From contig PXSD01000021.1 in NCBI GenBank assembly GCA_003023165.1, positions 1 through 15,448 of the forward strand: DNA of 15,448 nucleotides, read 5' to 3'. The position numbers were made by a program, and so were the translations under genes. Numbering within the stretch: position 1 is the stretch's first letter; each line of letters starts with the position of its first letter. Below, in pieces: positions 1 to 6,492 of the stretch. The stretch comes from Halobacteriales archaeon QS_9_67_15 (GTDB taxonomy: Archaea; Halobacteriota; Halobacteria; Halobacteriales; Haloarculaceae). Under the pieces are notes generated by a model. That model saw only the letters and a program-made list of their open reading frames with translations, did not search any database and had not been told where the DNA came from.

Positions 1-518
1 AGCGCGTCGCGCGAGGAGAGTATGTGCTCGCCGTCGAACTCGAAGCCCGGCACCTCGATGGGCCGCGAGCCCGTCGAGACGACCGCGTGTCCGAACTCGA
101 TGGTCTCCGAGCCCTGGCCTTCGCCGCCGTGGACGATGCGGGCCTTGTCGTCGCCGGCGAACTCCGCGCGGCCCTCGACGAGGTTGACGCCGGCGGCCTT
201 GCAGAGCTTCTCGACGCCGCCGGTGAGCCGGTCGACGACGCCGTCCTTCCACTCCACCATCCCCTGCAGGTCGACGGCGGGGTCAGCGTAGATGCCCATC
301 TCCTCGGCGTGGCCGGCGTCGTGGGCGACGTCCGTCGCGGAGATCATCGCCTTCGACGGGATACAGCCGTAGTTCAGGCAGGTCCCCCCGTAGGCGTCCT
401 TCTCGACGAGCGTGACGTCGAGGTCGAGCTGTCCGGCGCGGATGGCGGCGACGTAGCCGCCCGGCCCCGCGCCGATGACCAGTACGTCGGTTCCCGTGGT
501 GACGTCTCCGACGACCAT
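1..518 (-). CDS. lpdA: Dihydrolipoyl dehydrogenase (E3), N-terminal part, runs off left edge
   Basis: FAD-dependent E3 subunit of 2-oxoacid dehydrogenase complexes; it reoxidises dihydrolipoyl groups on E2 and passes electrons to NAD+. The visible 172 residues start MVVGDVTTGTDVLVIGAGPG. The FAD-binding GxGPGG motif is at residues 16-21, and the redox-active disulfide motif GGTCLNYGCIPSK has its cysteines at 47 and 52. STGSRP at 148-153 is the usual segment after the first FAD-binding strands. The remainder, including the NAD and dimerisation domains, lies beyond the window. The ATG at 518 is chosen because a TATA-like element lies about 30 nt upstream, which fits a leaderless or short-leader transcript. 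It lies on the same strand as the E1/E2 operon but is separated from it by an opposite-strand gene. Family assignment is firm; the partner complex is inferred from proximity. Confidence 0.96.
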   Translation of the reverse strand, partial: MVVGDVTTGTDVLVIGAGPGGYVAAIRAGQLDLDVTLVEKDAYGGTCLNYGCIPSKAMISATDVAHDAGHAEEMGIYADPAVDLQGMVEWKDGVVDRLTGGVEKLCKAAGVNLVEGRAEFAGDDKARIVHGGEGQGSETIEFGHAVVSTGSRPIEVPGFEFDGEHILSSRDA

Positions 519-543
519 ATAGTTCGACGGTGGACCGCCGTGC

Positions 544-553
544 GGTTAAAACT
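544..553 (-). promoter_or_regulatory. TATA-like promoter element of lpdA
   Basis: On the minus strand this reads AGTTTTAACC, centred about 30 nt upstream of the lpdA ATG at 518. That spacing fits an archaeal TATA box driving a leaderless or very short-leader mRNA. It implies lpdA can be transcribed independently of the E1/E2 operon. Confidence 0.5.
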
Positions 554-683
554 GCAGGGGCGGCGAGACCGCCCGCGTCTGCCACCGCCGCGCTCCCGGC
601 GAGACCGTGCGGACGGCTGCACGGCCGTTCGGTTCTCACGGTCGGACCGCCGGTTCTCACGAATGACGTTGGCAACGCAAGGG

Positions 684-690
684 TCTTATA
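684..690 (+). promoter_or_regulatory. TATA-like promoter element of the 212-residue membrane protein gene
   Basis: TCTTATA lies 40-46 nt upstream of the ATG at 730. Transcription would begin near 710-714. A GAGG at 712-715 could serve as a weak ribosome binding site. A 7-codon mini-ORF (710-733) overlaps the start codon of the main gene. Confidence 0.45.
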
Positions 691-729
691 CAGGAATCGT
701 GAGACGAAAATGAGGACGGACGAACGTAC

Positions 730-1368
730 ATGAATCGGAACCACGCAGACGACACGGACGATACGTCGGAGGACCGGATCCTCCAGCGCGTGCTGAGCGA
801 CTCGGCCTACGACCGCGTGCGGACCGAACGCTTCTCTCACTTCAAACAGCCCGTTCCGAAGAAGCTCGGCGTGCAGTGCGCGCTCATCGGCGCGCTCGCG
901 CTCACGCTCCCGCTGTACGGGCTCTTCCCGTCCGGGACGGCGGCGTACCTCCCGACCGTCGCCCCCTCGACCGCGTCGCCGATAGTCCTCCTGATGGGAC
1001 TGTTCGCGCTCGCGACCCAACTCGGGACGGCGTCGCTGCTGGTCGGCGTCGCCCTCTACCGGGTCCGCCACGAACCGCTCACCGAGGACCAGGCGGTCAG
1101 TCTGTTCACGACCGAGACGTTCGCGACCTATCTCGGCTTCGGGACCGGCGGTCTCGCGACGGTCGTCCTGCTCTCGCTGTTCGCGCTCGGGCTCGGCGGC
1201 GAGTCGACGCTCGGCGCGTACGTCGCCGCGATGGACGGGACGAACCCCTTCCGGACGAGCGGGCTCGGCGTCACCGTCGAGACGTTCGCGACGGTCGCGC
1301 TCGCCGGCGCGCTCGCCGTCTACGTCGCACGTGGCTACGTCACCACTCGACTCGCGTCGCTCTACTGA
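730..1368 (+). CDS. Uncharacterised membrane protein with four predicted helices
   Basis: I do not recognise a functional family. The 212-residue product has a hydrophilic, acidic N-terminus (residues 1-45) containing a charged segment around EDRILQRVLSDSAYDRVRTE. Four hydrophobic segments follow at about 46-66, 83-111, 133-156 and 181-203, with a charged loop at 111-130. There is no signal peptide and there are no obvious catalytic motifs. The acidic composition, strong G/C third positions and a TATA-like element support a real gene. It sits between the E2 gene (convergent, 39-bp gap) and lpdA (divergent, 211-bp gap), breaking what is often a contiguous E1-E2-E3 cluster. A role with the dehydrogenase complex cannot be deduced from the sequence. 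Confidence 0.85.
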   Translation: MNRNHADDTDDTSEDRILQRVLSDSAYDRVRTERFSHFKQPVPKKLGVQCALIGALALTLPLYGLFPSGTAAYLPTVAPSTASPIVLLMGLFALATQLGTASLLVGVALYRVRHEPLTEDQAVSLFTTETFATYLGFGTGGLATVVLLSLFALGLGGESTLGAYVAAMDGTNPFRTSGLGVTVETFATVALAGALAVYVARGYVTTRLASLY

Positions 1369-1372
1369 CCGT

Positions 1373-1394
1373 CCGAGTGCTCCTCCGAACTCGG
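1373..1394. terminator. Possible bidirectional terminator hairpin between convergent genes
   Basis: In the 39-bp gap between two converging genes, CCGAGT (1373-1378) pairs with ACTCGG (1389-1394) around a 10-nt loop. No clear T-run follows, so the terminator call rests on position and symmetry only. Confidence 0.3.
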
Positions 1395-1407
1395 CAGCTC
1401 GGAGTCG

Positions 1408-3210
1408 CTACTCCAGCAGGAGCAGCGACGGGTCTTCGAGGTACTCCATCAGCGTGTTGACGAACCGCCCGGCGTCGGCCCCGTCGATGACCCGGTGGTC
1501 GATCGACAGCGAGAGCGTCAGCACGTCCCGCGCGACGACCTCGTGGCTCGCGGTTTCACCGCTCACGGGTCGCTCCGCTCCCCGCTCGCTTCGAGGGCTC
1601 CCGCTGGTCGCCCTCGCATCGCTCGCCCGTTCCGAGGCGCTACGCGCCTCGCGCTCCACCACCATGGGCCGTTTCTCGATAGCGCCCAGCCCCAGGATCG
1701 CCGTCTCGGGGTAGTTGATGATCGGCGTGGCGTACTCGCCGCCGATGGTGCCGAAGTTGGTGATCGTGAACGTGCCGTCCTGCATCTCCTCGCGGGCGAT
1801 CGAGCGCTCGCGGGCCTTCGAGACGAGTTCGTTCGCCTCCGAGGCCAACTGCAGGAGGCCCTTGTCGTCCACGTCTTTCACGACCGGGACCATCAGGCCC
1901 GCGTCCGTCGCGGTCGCGACGCCGACGTTGTGGTCGTCCTTGAAGACGATCTCGTCGTTCTCCTCGTCAAGCTGCGTGTTGATGATGGGATGGTCCGACA
2001 GCGCGGCGGAAACCGCCTTCATCACGAAGGGCATGTAGGTGAGCTTCACGCCGCGCTCCTCGGCGCGCGCCTTGAGCTTCTCGCGGAGGTCGACCAGCGC
2101 CGTCGCGTCGACCTTGTCGTGGTGAGTGACGTGGGGCGCGGTGAACTTCGACCGCTCCATCGCCTGTCCGATGGTCTTGCGGACGCCGCGGTAGGGCTCT
2201 CTCCGCTCGCCCGCCCCGGCCTCGACGCCGGTGTCGGCGGTCCCAGCACCGCCGGTGCTCCCGCCCGCTCGTGCCTCGGGGCCTGCCTCTGCTTCGCCAG
2301 CGCCTTCGGACGCCGCGAGCGCCTCGGCGTCGGCGGCCTGAGCCTGTTTCTGGGCCTCCGCGTACTCGCGGACGGCGCCCTCGTCGACGAACGGTTTGCC
2401 GTCGCGCATCTCGTCGGTCGGGACGTCGTCGATGTCGACGCCGACCTCCTCGGCGACCTTCCGGGTGGCCGGCGCGGCCAGCGTCCGGTCGCGACCGGCC
2501 GCCTCGACGGCCTGTGCGCTCCCCGCCGTCGCGCCCGGCTGACCGCTGTCGCCGTCGTCGATGCGCGAGATGGCGGACTTGAGCTGTTTGCCGTCGCCAC
2601 TGCTCTCGTCGCCGCCGCCGCTCCCGTCGCTGCCTTCGGCGGCGGTGCGAACGTCGGCCTCGGTGACGCGACCGCCGGGACCGGAGCCGTCGACGGCTGC
2701 GATGTCGACGCCCAGCTCCCGCGCGAGGCGTCGGGCGCTCGGTGCGGCGAACACGCGGCCGCCCTGGCCGTTCACCGACGAATCGGCTGTCTCGGCCGCC
2801 GCCTCGCCGCTCTCGTCGGCGACCGCCCGCTCGGAGCCGCCGACCGCCGCCGAGTCGTCCGAGGCCGCCTCGGTCTCCGTCTCGGCCGTGGCGTCCTGCT
2901 CGCCCCCTTCGCTTGCTCGCGGCTTCTCGCCGCTGTCTCGCGGCTGCGCCGCTCGACTGTCCGCGGAGCTTTGCTCCACATCGAAGGTGATGATGACCGT
3001 CCCGACGGGAACCATCTCGCCGGGTTCGGCGAGCAGCTCTCGGACTGTGCCGTCGACCGGCGAGGGAACGTCGACGACGGCCTTGTCGGTCTCCACCTCG
3101 GCGACGACCTGGTCTTCGCTGACGGTGTCGCCGGGTTCGACGCGCCACTCCAGCAGTTCCCCCTCTGCGACGCCCTCTCCCACGTCTGGGAGTTTGAACT
3201 CGCGGACCAT
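1408..3210 (-). CDS. pdhC: 2-oxoacid dehydrogenase E2: dihydrolipoamide acyltransferase
   Basis: Core acyltransferase of the complex: it carries the swinging lipoyl arm and transfers the acyl group to CoA. The 600-residue product has an N-terminal lipoyl domain (about 1-79) with the lipoylated lysine in ETDKA (K43). A first peripheral-subunit-binding domain follows (about 154-191; APSARRLARELGVDI), then a second (about 244-286; APATRKVAEEVGVDI), and a catalytic domain (about 338-600). The active-site motif DHRVIDGADAGRF has His572 and Asp576. Long Ala/Gly/Glu-rich linkers join the domains. The ATG lies 3 nt after the E1-beta stop. Oddities: about 37 extra residues (519-555) interrupt the catalytic domain just before the active-site strand, and the first linker contains a hairpin-rich segment shared with the helicase gene. 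Family certain; the natural substrate (pyruvate or branched-chain 2-oxoacids) is not decided by sequence. Confidence 0.95.
   Translation of the reverse strand: MVREFKLPDVGEGVAEGELLEWRVEPGDTVSEDQVVAEVETDKAVVDVPSPVDGTVRELLAEPGEMVPVGTVIITFDVEQSSADSRAAQPRDSGEKPRASEGGEQDATAETETEAASDDSAAVGGSERAVADESGEAAAETADSSVNGQGGRVFAAPSARRLARELGVDIAAVDGSGPGGRVTEADVRTAAEGSDGSGGGDESSGDGKQLKSAISRIDDGDSGQPGATAGSAQAVEAAGRDRTLAAPATRKVAEEVGVDIDDVPTDEMRDGKPFVDEGAVREYAEAQKQAQAADAEALAASEGAGEAEAGPEARAGGSTGGAGTADTGVEAGAGERREPYRGVRKTIGQAMERSKFTAPHVTHHDKVDATALVDLREKLKARAEERGVKLTYMPFVMKAVSAALSDHPIINTQLDEENDEIVFKDDHNVGVATATDAGLMVPVVKDVDDKGLLQLASEANELVSKARERSIAREEMQDGTFTITNFGTIGGEYATPIINYPETAILGLGAIEKRPMVVEREARSASERASDARATSGSPRSERGAERPVSGETASHEVVARDVLTLSLSIDHRVIDGADAGRFVNTLMEYLEDPSLLLLE
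1546..1653 (-). repeat. Hairpin-rich in-frame insertion in the E2 catalytic domain
   Basis: This segment encodes about 37 residues that have no counterpart in haloarchaeal E2 proteins as I know them, where ...RPMVV- is followed almost directly by -EVVARDVLTLSLSIDHR. The DNA (coding strand) is built of short hairpins: GAGGCGC-GTA-GCGCCTC (1634-1650), GCGGT-GAA-ACCGC, and repeats of the form GAGCGNxGCGAG. The encoded peptide is Ser/Arg/Glu/Ala-rich and probably unstructured. It falls in a loop before the catalytic strand and keeps the frame open. Confidence 0.7.
2949..2977 (-). repeat. Hairpin segment in the E2 linker, nearly identical to one in the helicase gene
   Basis: The coding strand begins GGAGC-AAA-GCTCC and continues GCGGACAGTCGAGCGG. 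The helicase gene has the same run at 13686-13715: 27 of 29 aligned positions agree, with one 1-nt gap. Both are read in the same frame at their start, giving QSSAD in E2 and RSSAD in the helicase. In E2 it lies in the linker between the lipoyl domain and the first binding domain (residues about 79-88), where added residues should be tolerated. Confidence 0.7.
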
Positions 3211-3213
3211 ATC

Positions 3214-4233
3214 TCAGAACTCGACGGCGTCCCTGATGCCGTCTTCGATGCGTTCGGGTTCGGGGAGATAGTAGTCTTCCAGCGCGTACAGCGGGTAGGG
3301 CACGTCGAAGCCGGCGATCCGCTCGACCGGCGCTTCCTGGTACAGCAGCGCCTCCTCCTGGATGGTCGCGGTGATCTCGCCGGCGAGCCCGCCGGTCTTG
3401 GGTGCCTCGTGGACGACGGCCGCTCGGCCGGTCTTCTTGAACGATTCGACGACGGTCTCCTCGTCCAGCGGCGAGAGCGTCCGCAGGTCGACGACCTCGA
3501 CGTCGATCTCGCCGTCTAAGCTCTCCGCGGCCTCCATCGTCGGGCGGGTCATCGCGCCCCACGTGAACACGGAGATGTCCGACCCTTCGCGCCGGACCGC
3601 GGCCTCGCCGAGCGGGACCGTGTACTCGTCTTCGGGGACGTCCTCGCGGAACGCCCGGTAGATGAGTTTGGGTTCGAGGAACATCACCGGGTCCGGGTCC
3701 CGAATCGCAGACGCGAGCAGTCCCTTCGTGTCGTAGGGCGTGCTCGGGATCACCACTTTCAGGCCGGGTTCGTGGACGAAGAAGGCCTCCTTGGACTCGG
3801 AGTGGTGCTCCGGGGCGCGGATGCCCCCGCCGTAGGGCGCCCGGACGACGAGCGGGCAGGTGAACTCGCCGCGCGAGCGCGTCCGCAGCCGCGCCGCGTG
3901 CGAGACGATCTGGTCGAACGCGGGGTAGATGAACCCCATGAACTGGATCTCCGGCACGGGGCGCATGCCGTAGGCGGCCATCCCGATGGCGGTCCCGACG
4001 ATGCCCGATTCGGCGAGGGGCGTGTCGACGACGCGGTCGTCGCCGAACTCGTCGATGAGGCCCTCGGTGGCGCGGAAGACGCCGCCGTTCTCGCCGACGT
4101 CCTCGCCCATGACGATGACGTCGTCGTCGCGGGCCATCTCGGTCTGGAGGCCGTCGCGGACGGCCTGTACCAGCGTCAGACTCTGCGTCTCGCCGCTCAC
4201 TTCCGCCGTGTCGGTCTCGGTGGTCTGGCTCAT
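3214..4233 (-). CDS. pdhB: 2-oxoacid dehydrogenase E1 component, beta subunit
   Basis: Beta half of the thiamine-diphosphate-dependent E1 heterotetramer that decarboxylates the 2-oxoacid and acylates the lipoyl arm of E2. The 339-residue length matches the family. Recognisable motifs are GEDVGENGGVF (43-53), the PLAES segment with the conserved cofactor-contacting glutamate (E75), MGFIYPAFDQI (99-109) and RAPYGGGIRAPEHHSES (131-147). The C-terminal transketolase-type domain includes DLRTLSPLDEETV. The ATG at 4233 overlaps the E1-alpha stop in an ATGA tetranucleotide, indicating translational coupling and near-equal synthesis. The first about 18 residues are a Thr/Glu-rich acidic extension, normal for haloarchaea. 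E2 starts 3 nt after its stop. Confidence 0.95.
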   Translation of the reverse strand: MSQTTETDTAEVSGETQSLTLVQAVRDGLQTEMARDDDVIVMGEDVGENGGVFRATEGLIDEFGDDRVVDTPLAESGIVGTAIGMAAYGMRPVPEIQFMGFIYPAFDQIVSHAARLRTRSRGEFTCPLVVRAPYGGGIRAPEHHSESKEAFFVHEPGLKVVIPSTPYDTKGLLASAIRDPDPVMFLEPKLIYRAFREDVPEDEYTVPLGEAAVRREGSDISVFTWGAMTRPTMEAAESLDGEIDVEVVDLRTLSPLDEETVVESFKKTGRAAVVHEAPKTGGLAGEITATIQEEALLYQEAPVERIAGFDVPYPLYALEDYYLPEPERIEDGIRDAVEF

Positions 4234-5255
4234 TCTAGTAGTGCCTCGTCGCCGTGTCGGTCGCGCAGTCGCTGCAGGTAGTCCAGCTGTTCGTCCAGTC
4301 GCTCCGGCATCCCCTCGTAGACGTGTGCGAACAGCTCCGAGGGGTCCGGTCGCTTGACCGCCTCCGCCGCGGTGATGGCGTCGGCCACCGCGTCCTCGAT
4401 GTCGGACTGGATGGCGTCGACCCGCTCGTCGTCCAGGACTCCCCGGTCGCGGAGGAACCGCTCCATCCGCGGGATCGGGTCCTTGGCCCGCCACTTCTCG
4501 ACCTCCTCCTCGTCGCGGTACACCGAGGGGTCGTCGGCGGTGGTGTGGGCGCCGTAGCGGTACTGGACGGCCTCGATCAGCGTCGGCCGCAACTCGTCGG
4601 GGTTGGGGTGTTTGGCCTTCTCGACGGCGGCCTTCGTCACCTGGTACACCGCCAGCGGGTCCATCCCGTCGACCTGGACGCCCTCGAAGCCGTACGCGTC
4701 GGCCTTCTGGGCGAGCGTCGCGCTCCGAGTCTGGCGCTCGCGAGGGACCGAGATGGCCCACTGGTTGTTGTTGCAGACGAACACCGCCGGCACGTCGAAC
4801 ACGCCCGCGAAGTTCAGCCCCTCGTGGAAGTCCCCTTCCGAGGTCGCACCGTCACCGAAGTAACAGAGGAAGGCCTTGTTCTCGTCTCTGAGCTTCGAGG
4901 CCCACGCCGCCCCCGTCGCGTGCGGGATCTGCGTGGCGATGGGGACCGCGACCGAGAAGATGTTCTCGTCGTCGCGGACGTTGCCCTCCTCGTGGCCCAT
5001 CCAGTACAGCAGGGTCTGTTTCAGTGACAGACCCTTGTGGAGCATCGCGGCGTGTTCCCGGTAGCTCGGGAACAACCAGTCGTCGTCGGCGAGCCTCACC
5101 GCCCGCTGGTCGAAGTGCCGGGCCAGCTTCATCTCCCGATACATCTCGACGAACCGCTCCTCAGGGAGTTCGGGGACGGTCGCTCCCTCCCGTACCTCCC
5201 CGTCGTCTGTCAGGACCTGTACCCGGTCCTCCGGGTCGCGCTGTAAAGTGCTCAT
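4230..5255 (-). CDS. pdhA: 2-oxoacid dehydrogenase E1 component, alpha subunit
   Basis: Alpha half of E1, binding thiamine diphosphate and Mg2+. The 341-residue length is usual. The ThDP motif runs from GDGATSEGD (134-142) to the NNNQWAIS segment (162-169). The RYGAHTTADDPS loop (233-244) matches the conserved active-site loop region. The ATG at 5255 is supported by a strong Shine-Dalgarno-like run on the minus strand (5262-5271) and a TATA-like element about 50 nt upstream. It is the first gene of the E1-alpha/E1-beta/E2 operon. Established knowledge: haloarchaea oxidise pyruvate mainly with a ferredoxin oxidoreductase, and one such complex in Haloferax volcanii was linked to isoleucine use. 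The pdh name therefore reflects homology, not proven substrate. Confidence 0.95.
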   Translation of the reverse strand: MSTLQRDPEDRVQVLTDDGEVREGATVPELPEERFVEMYREMKLARHFDQRAVRLADDDWLFPSYREHAAMLHKGLSLKQTLLYWMGHEEGNVRDDENIFSVAVPIATQIPHATGAAWASKLRDENKAFLCYFGDGATSEGDFHEGLNFAGVFDVPAVFVCNNNQWAISVPRERQTRSATLAQKADAYGFEGVQVDGMDPLAVYQVTKAAVEKAKHPNPDELRPTLIEAVQYRYGAHTTADDPSVYRDEEEVEKWRAKDPIPRMERFLRDRGVLDDERVDAIQSDIEDAVADAITAAEAVKRPDPSELFAHVYEGMPERLDEQLDYLQRLRDRHGDEALLE

Positions 5256-5261
5256 AGAATT

Positions 5262-5271
5262 CTCCTCCTCC
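5262..5271 (-). promoter_or_regulatory. Ribosome binding site of E1-alpha
   Basis: On the minus strand this reads GGAGGAGGAG, ending 6 nt before the E1-alpha ATG. Such an extended anti-16S match is notable because many haloarchaeal mRNAs are leaderless. It fixes the start codon and suggests efficient initiation of the operon. Confidence 0.65.
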
Positions 5272-5302
5272 GAAGCATACCGGAACCAAGCAGGGGCGTC
5301 GG

Positions 5303-5308
5303 CTTAAG
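5303..5308 (-). promoter_or_regulatory. TATA-like promoter element of the E1/E2 operon
   Basis: CTTAAG lies in an AT-richer stretch. Transcription starting about 25 nt downstream (near 5278) would give a leader of about 22 nt that includes the ribosome binding site. Confidence 0.4.
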
Positions 5309-5786
5309 GATTACCGTAAATAGCTTGCGTTCGCGACCGAACTTGCGACCTCGGAACGCCGAACGTCCACGACGCGCCGATATCTGTCCCATAACAGGCG
5401 TTTACGAGAGCTATTTCTGAACGTTCGTAGTCACGAACACCACTGTTCGGAACCACCTCGCCGACTCGCGCCGCCCTCGCGCAGAAGCGATTCGAGTAGA
5501 TCTCTCGCCAGCCGCTGAGAGTCACGTCCCAGACGAGAGCAGTGACGGCGTGGGACCGCCGGGGTTGGATGTATGACGGGCTACCTCTCGCCGTCGGTTC
5601 GCTCCCAGAGCGGCTTAATCGCCGTCTCTCCCGGGAGCCGGGGTCGTCGGAGGCGCTGTGGATACATAGCTCGCAATAGCGGGCGGGTCCGCTGTAGAGT
5701 CGTATATCCCGATCATAGCAAGCGCCTACAGGAGAGACCCGAAACTGACGGACAAGGCCGCCGCCAGTTCCCGTCTGTGGCGGCTC
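5309..5786. other. 478-bp stretch with no recognisable gene
   Basis: Reading frames on both strands here are either interrupted or have composition unlike haloarchaeal proteins (no acidic bias, stops scattered). The long minus-strand frame that crosses it also runs antisense through the 137-residue gene and lacks coding character. The sequence is AT-richer near 5310-5420 (operon promoter side) and includes a TATATC-like element near 5700. It may hold regulatory DNA or an unrecognisable gene remnant; I see nothing that identifies it. Confidence 0.5.
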
Positions 5787-5795
5787 GTGAAACGC

Positions 5796-6209
5796 ATGCC
5801 AGGACATACCACAACCCGATCGGAGGAGTCGGTCTACGAGTCCTACGTCCTCGATGTCCGGATCGTCGAGTGTCGACCGGCCGACGCCGGTGAGCCCCGG
5901 TACCGGTTCGAAGGGCCCGAACACAGGGACGTCACGTTCGAAGACCCGGAGACTGCGACGCTGTACGCCGACGTTTACTTCGCGGTCAACGGGTTCGTCG
6001 AGGCCGAAACGGGCGACCGTGGGATTCCGCCGGAGATAGTCATGGCCGGAAAGGACGCGCTCGCGGCGTACATGTCTATCCAGACGTCGGTCAGGTGGAC
6101 CGCGTCGTTCTACGGGGCGGAACCGCAACGCATCGAGCGATACATCTCCTCGGTCCGTGCGCAGGCCGACCGGCTCCGGGAACAGGCCCGCCGCGAACAC
6201 ACCGAGTGA
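5796..6209 (+). CDS. Uncharacterised 137-residue cytosolic protein
   Basis: I do not recognise the family. The product is acidic and soluble, with no signal peptide or membrane segment. An N-terminal part (about 14-66) looks like alternating strands (YESYVLDVRIVECRP; YRFEGPEHRDVTFEDPETA). A central hydrophobic patch around LYADVYFAVNGFV (57-69) follows, and a C-terminal amphipathic helix (about 110-135, Arg/Glu/Gln-rich) could support dimerisation. The ATG at 5796 is chosen over the in-frame GTG at 5787; neither has a convincing ribosome binding site. Third-position G/C bias supports coding. It stands alone between a gene-free stretch and the PhoX-like gene, in the same direction as the latter but with its own 283-bp gap. 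Confidence 0.7.
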   Translation: MPGHTTTRSEESVYESYVLDVRIVECRPADAGEPRYRFEGPEHRDVTFEDPETATLYADVYFAVNGFVEAETGDRGIPPEIVMAGKDALAAYMSIQTSVRWTASFYGAEPQRIERYISSVRAQADRLREQARREHTE

Positions 6210-6341
6210 CCGGTCGTAGCGAGCACCGGCGGTCGCCCGGGCCGGCCGGCGAGTCCGGTATCCGCTCGAACTGTCCCACCGCGCCACAGCACGGGTAGCC
6301 CAGTGTGCGGCAGTCACCGTGTCGACCAGAAAAGTCGCTGA

Positions 6342-6357
6342 ACCCCGTTCTCGGGGT
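6342..6357. terminator. Short hairpin downstream of the 137-residue gene
   Basis: ACCCCG-TTCT-CGGGGT is a perfect 6-bp stem in the gap between two same-direction genes. No T-run follows. It could act as a terminator or be incidental; the rest of this gap has no other clear feature before the downstream promoter. Confidence 0.25.
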
Positions 6358-6450
6358 CCGACGCGGCCATGACATCTCTCAGGATACCGTCCTGTATGAG
6401 AGTGTATCGCTATTGATCGGTATGTGGCGGCCACAGGTCGATAGAGAGTT

Positions 6451-6457
6451 CATATAA
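6451..6457 (+). promoter_or_regulatory. TATA-box promoter of the PhoX-like gene
   Basis: CATATAA lies 36-42 nt upstream of the ATG at 6493, followed by a second AT-rich run, CTTAAG (6461-6466). Transcription would begin near 6480, giving a short leader. A 6-bp inverted repeat just upstream (ATACCG 6384-6389, CGGTAT 6418-6423) could be an operator but is too short to be sure. Confidence 0.5.
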
Positions 6458-6492
6458 CCGCTTAAGAGTAGATATTCCCCAGCGCCACGTGT

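Noticed and set aside
6384..6423. Another member of the TGATAC palindrome family upstream of the PhoX-like gene
   Set aside because: ATACCG and CGGTAT pair for only 6 bp, the interior is not symmetrical, and the spacing does not match the family.
5304..6434. Long minus-strand reading frame (376 codons) across the gap and the 137-residue gene
   Set aside because: Its composition is Arg/Ser/Cys-rich and not acidic, and it lies antisense to a better-supported plus-strand gene; it is probably a GC-driven shadow.
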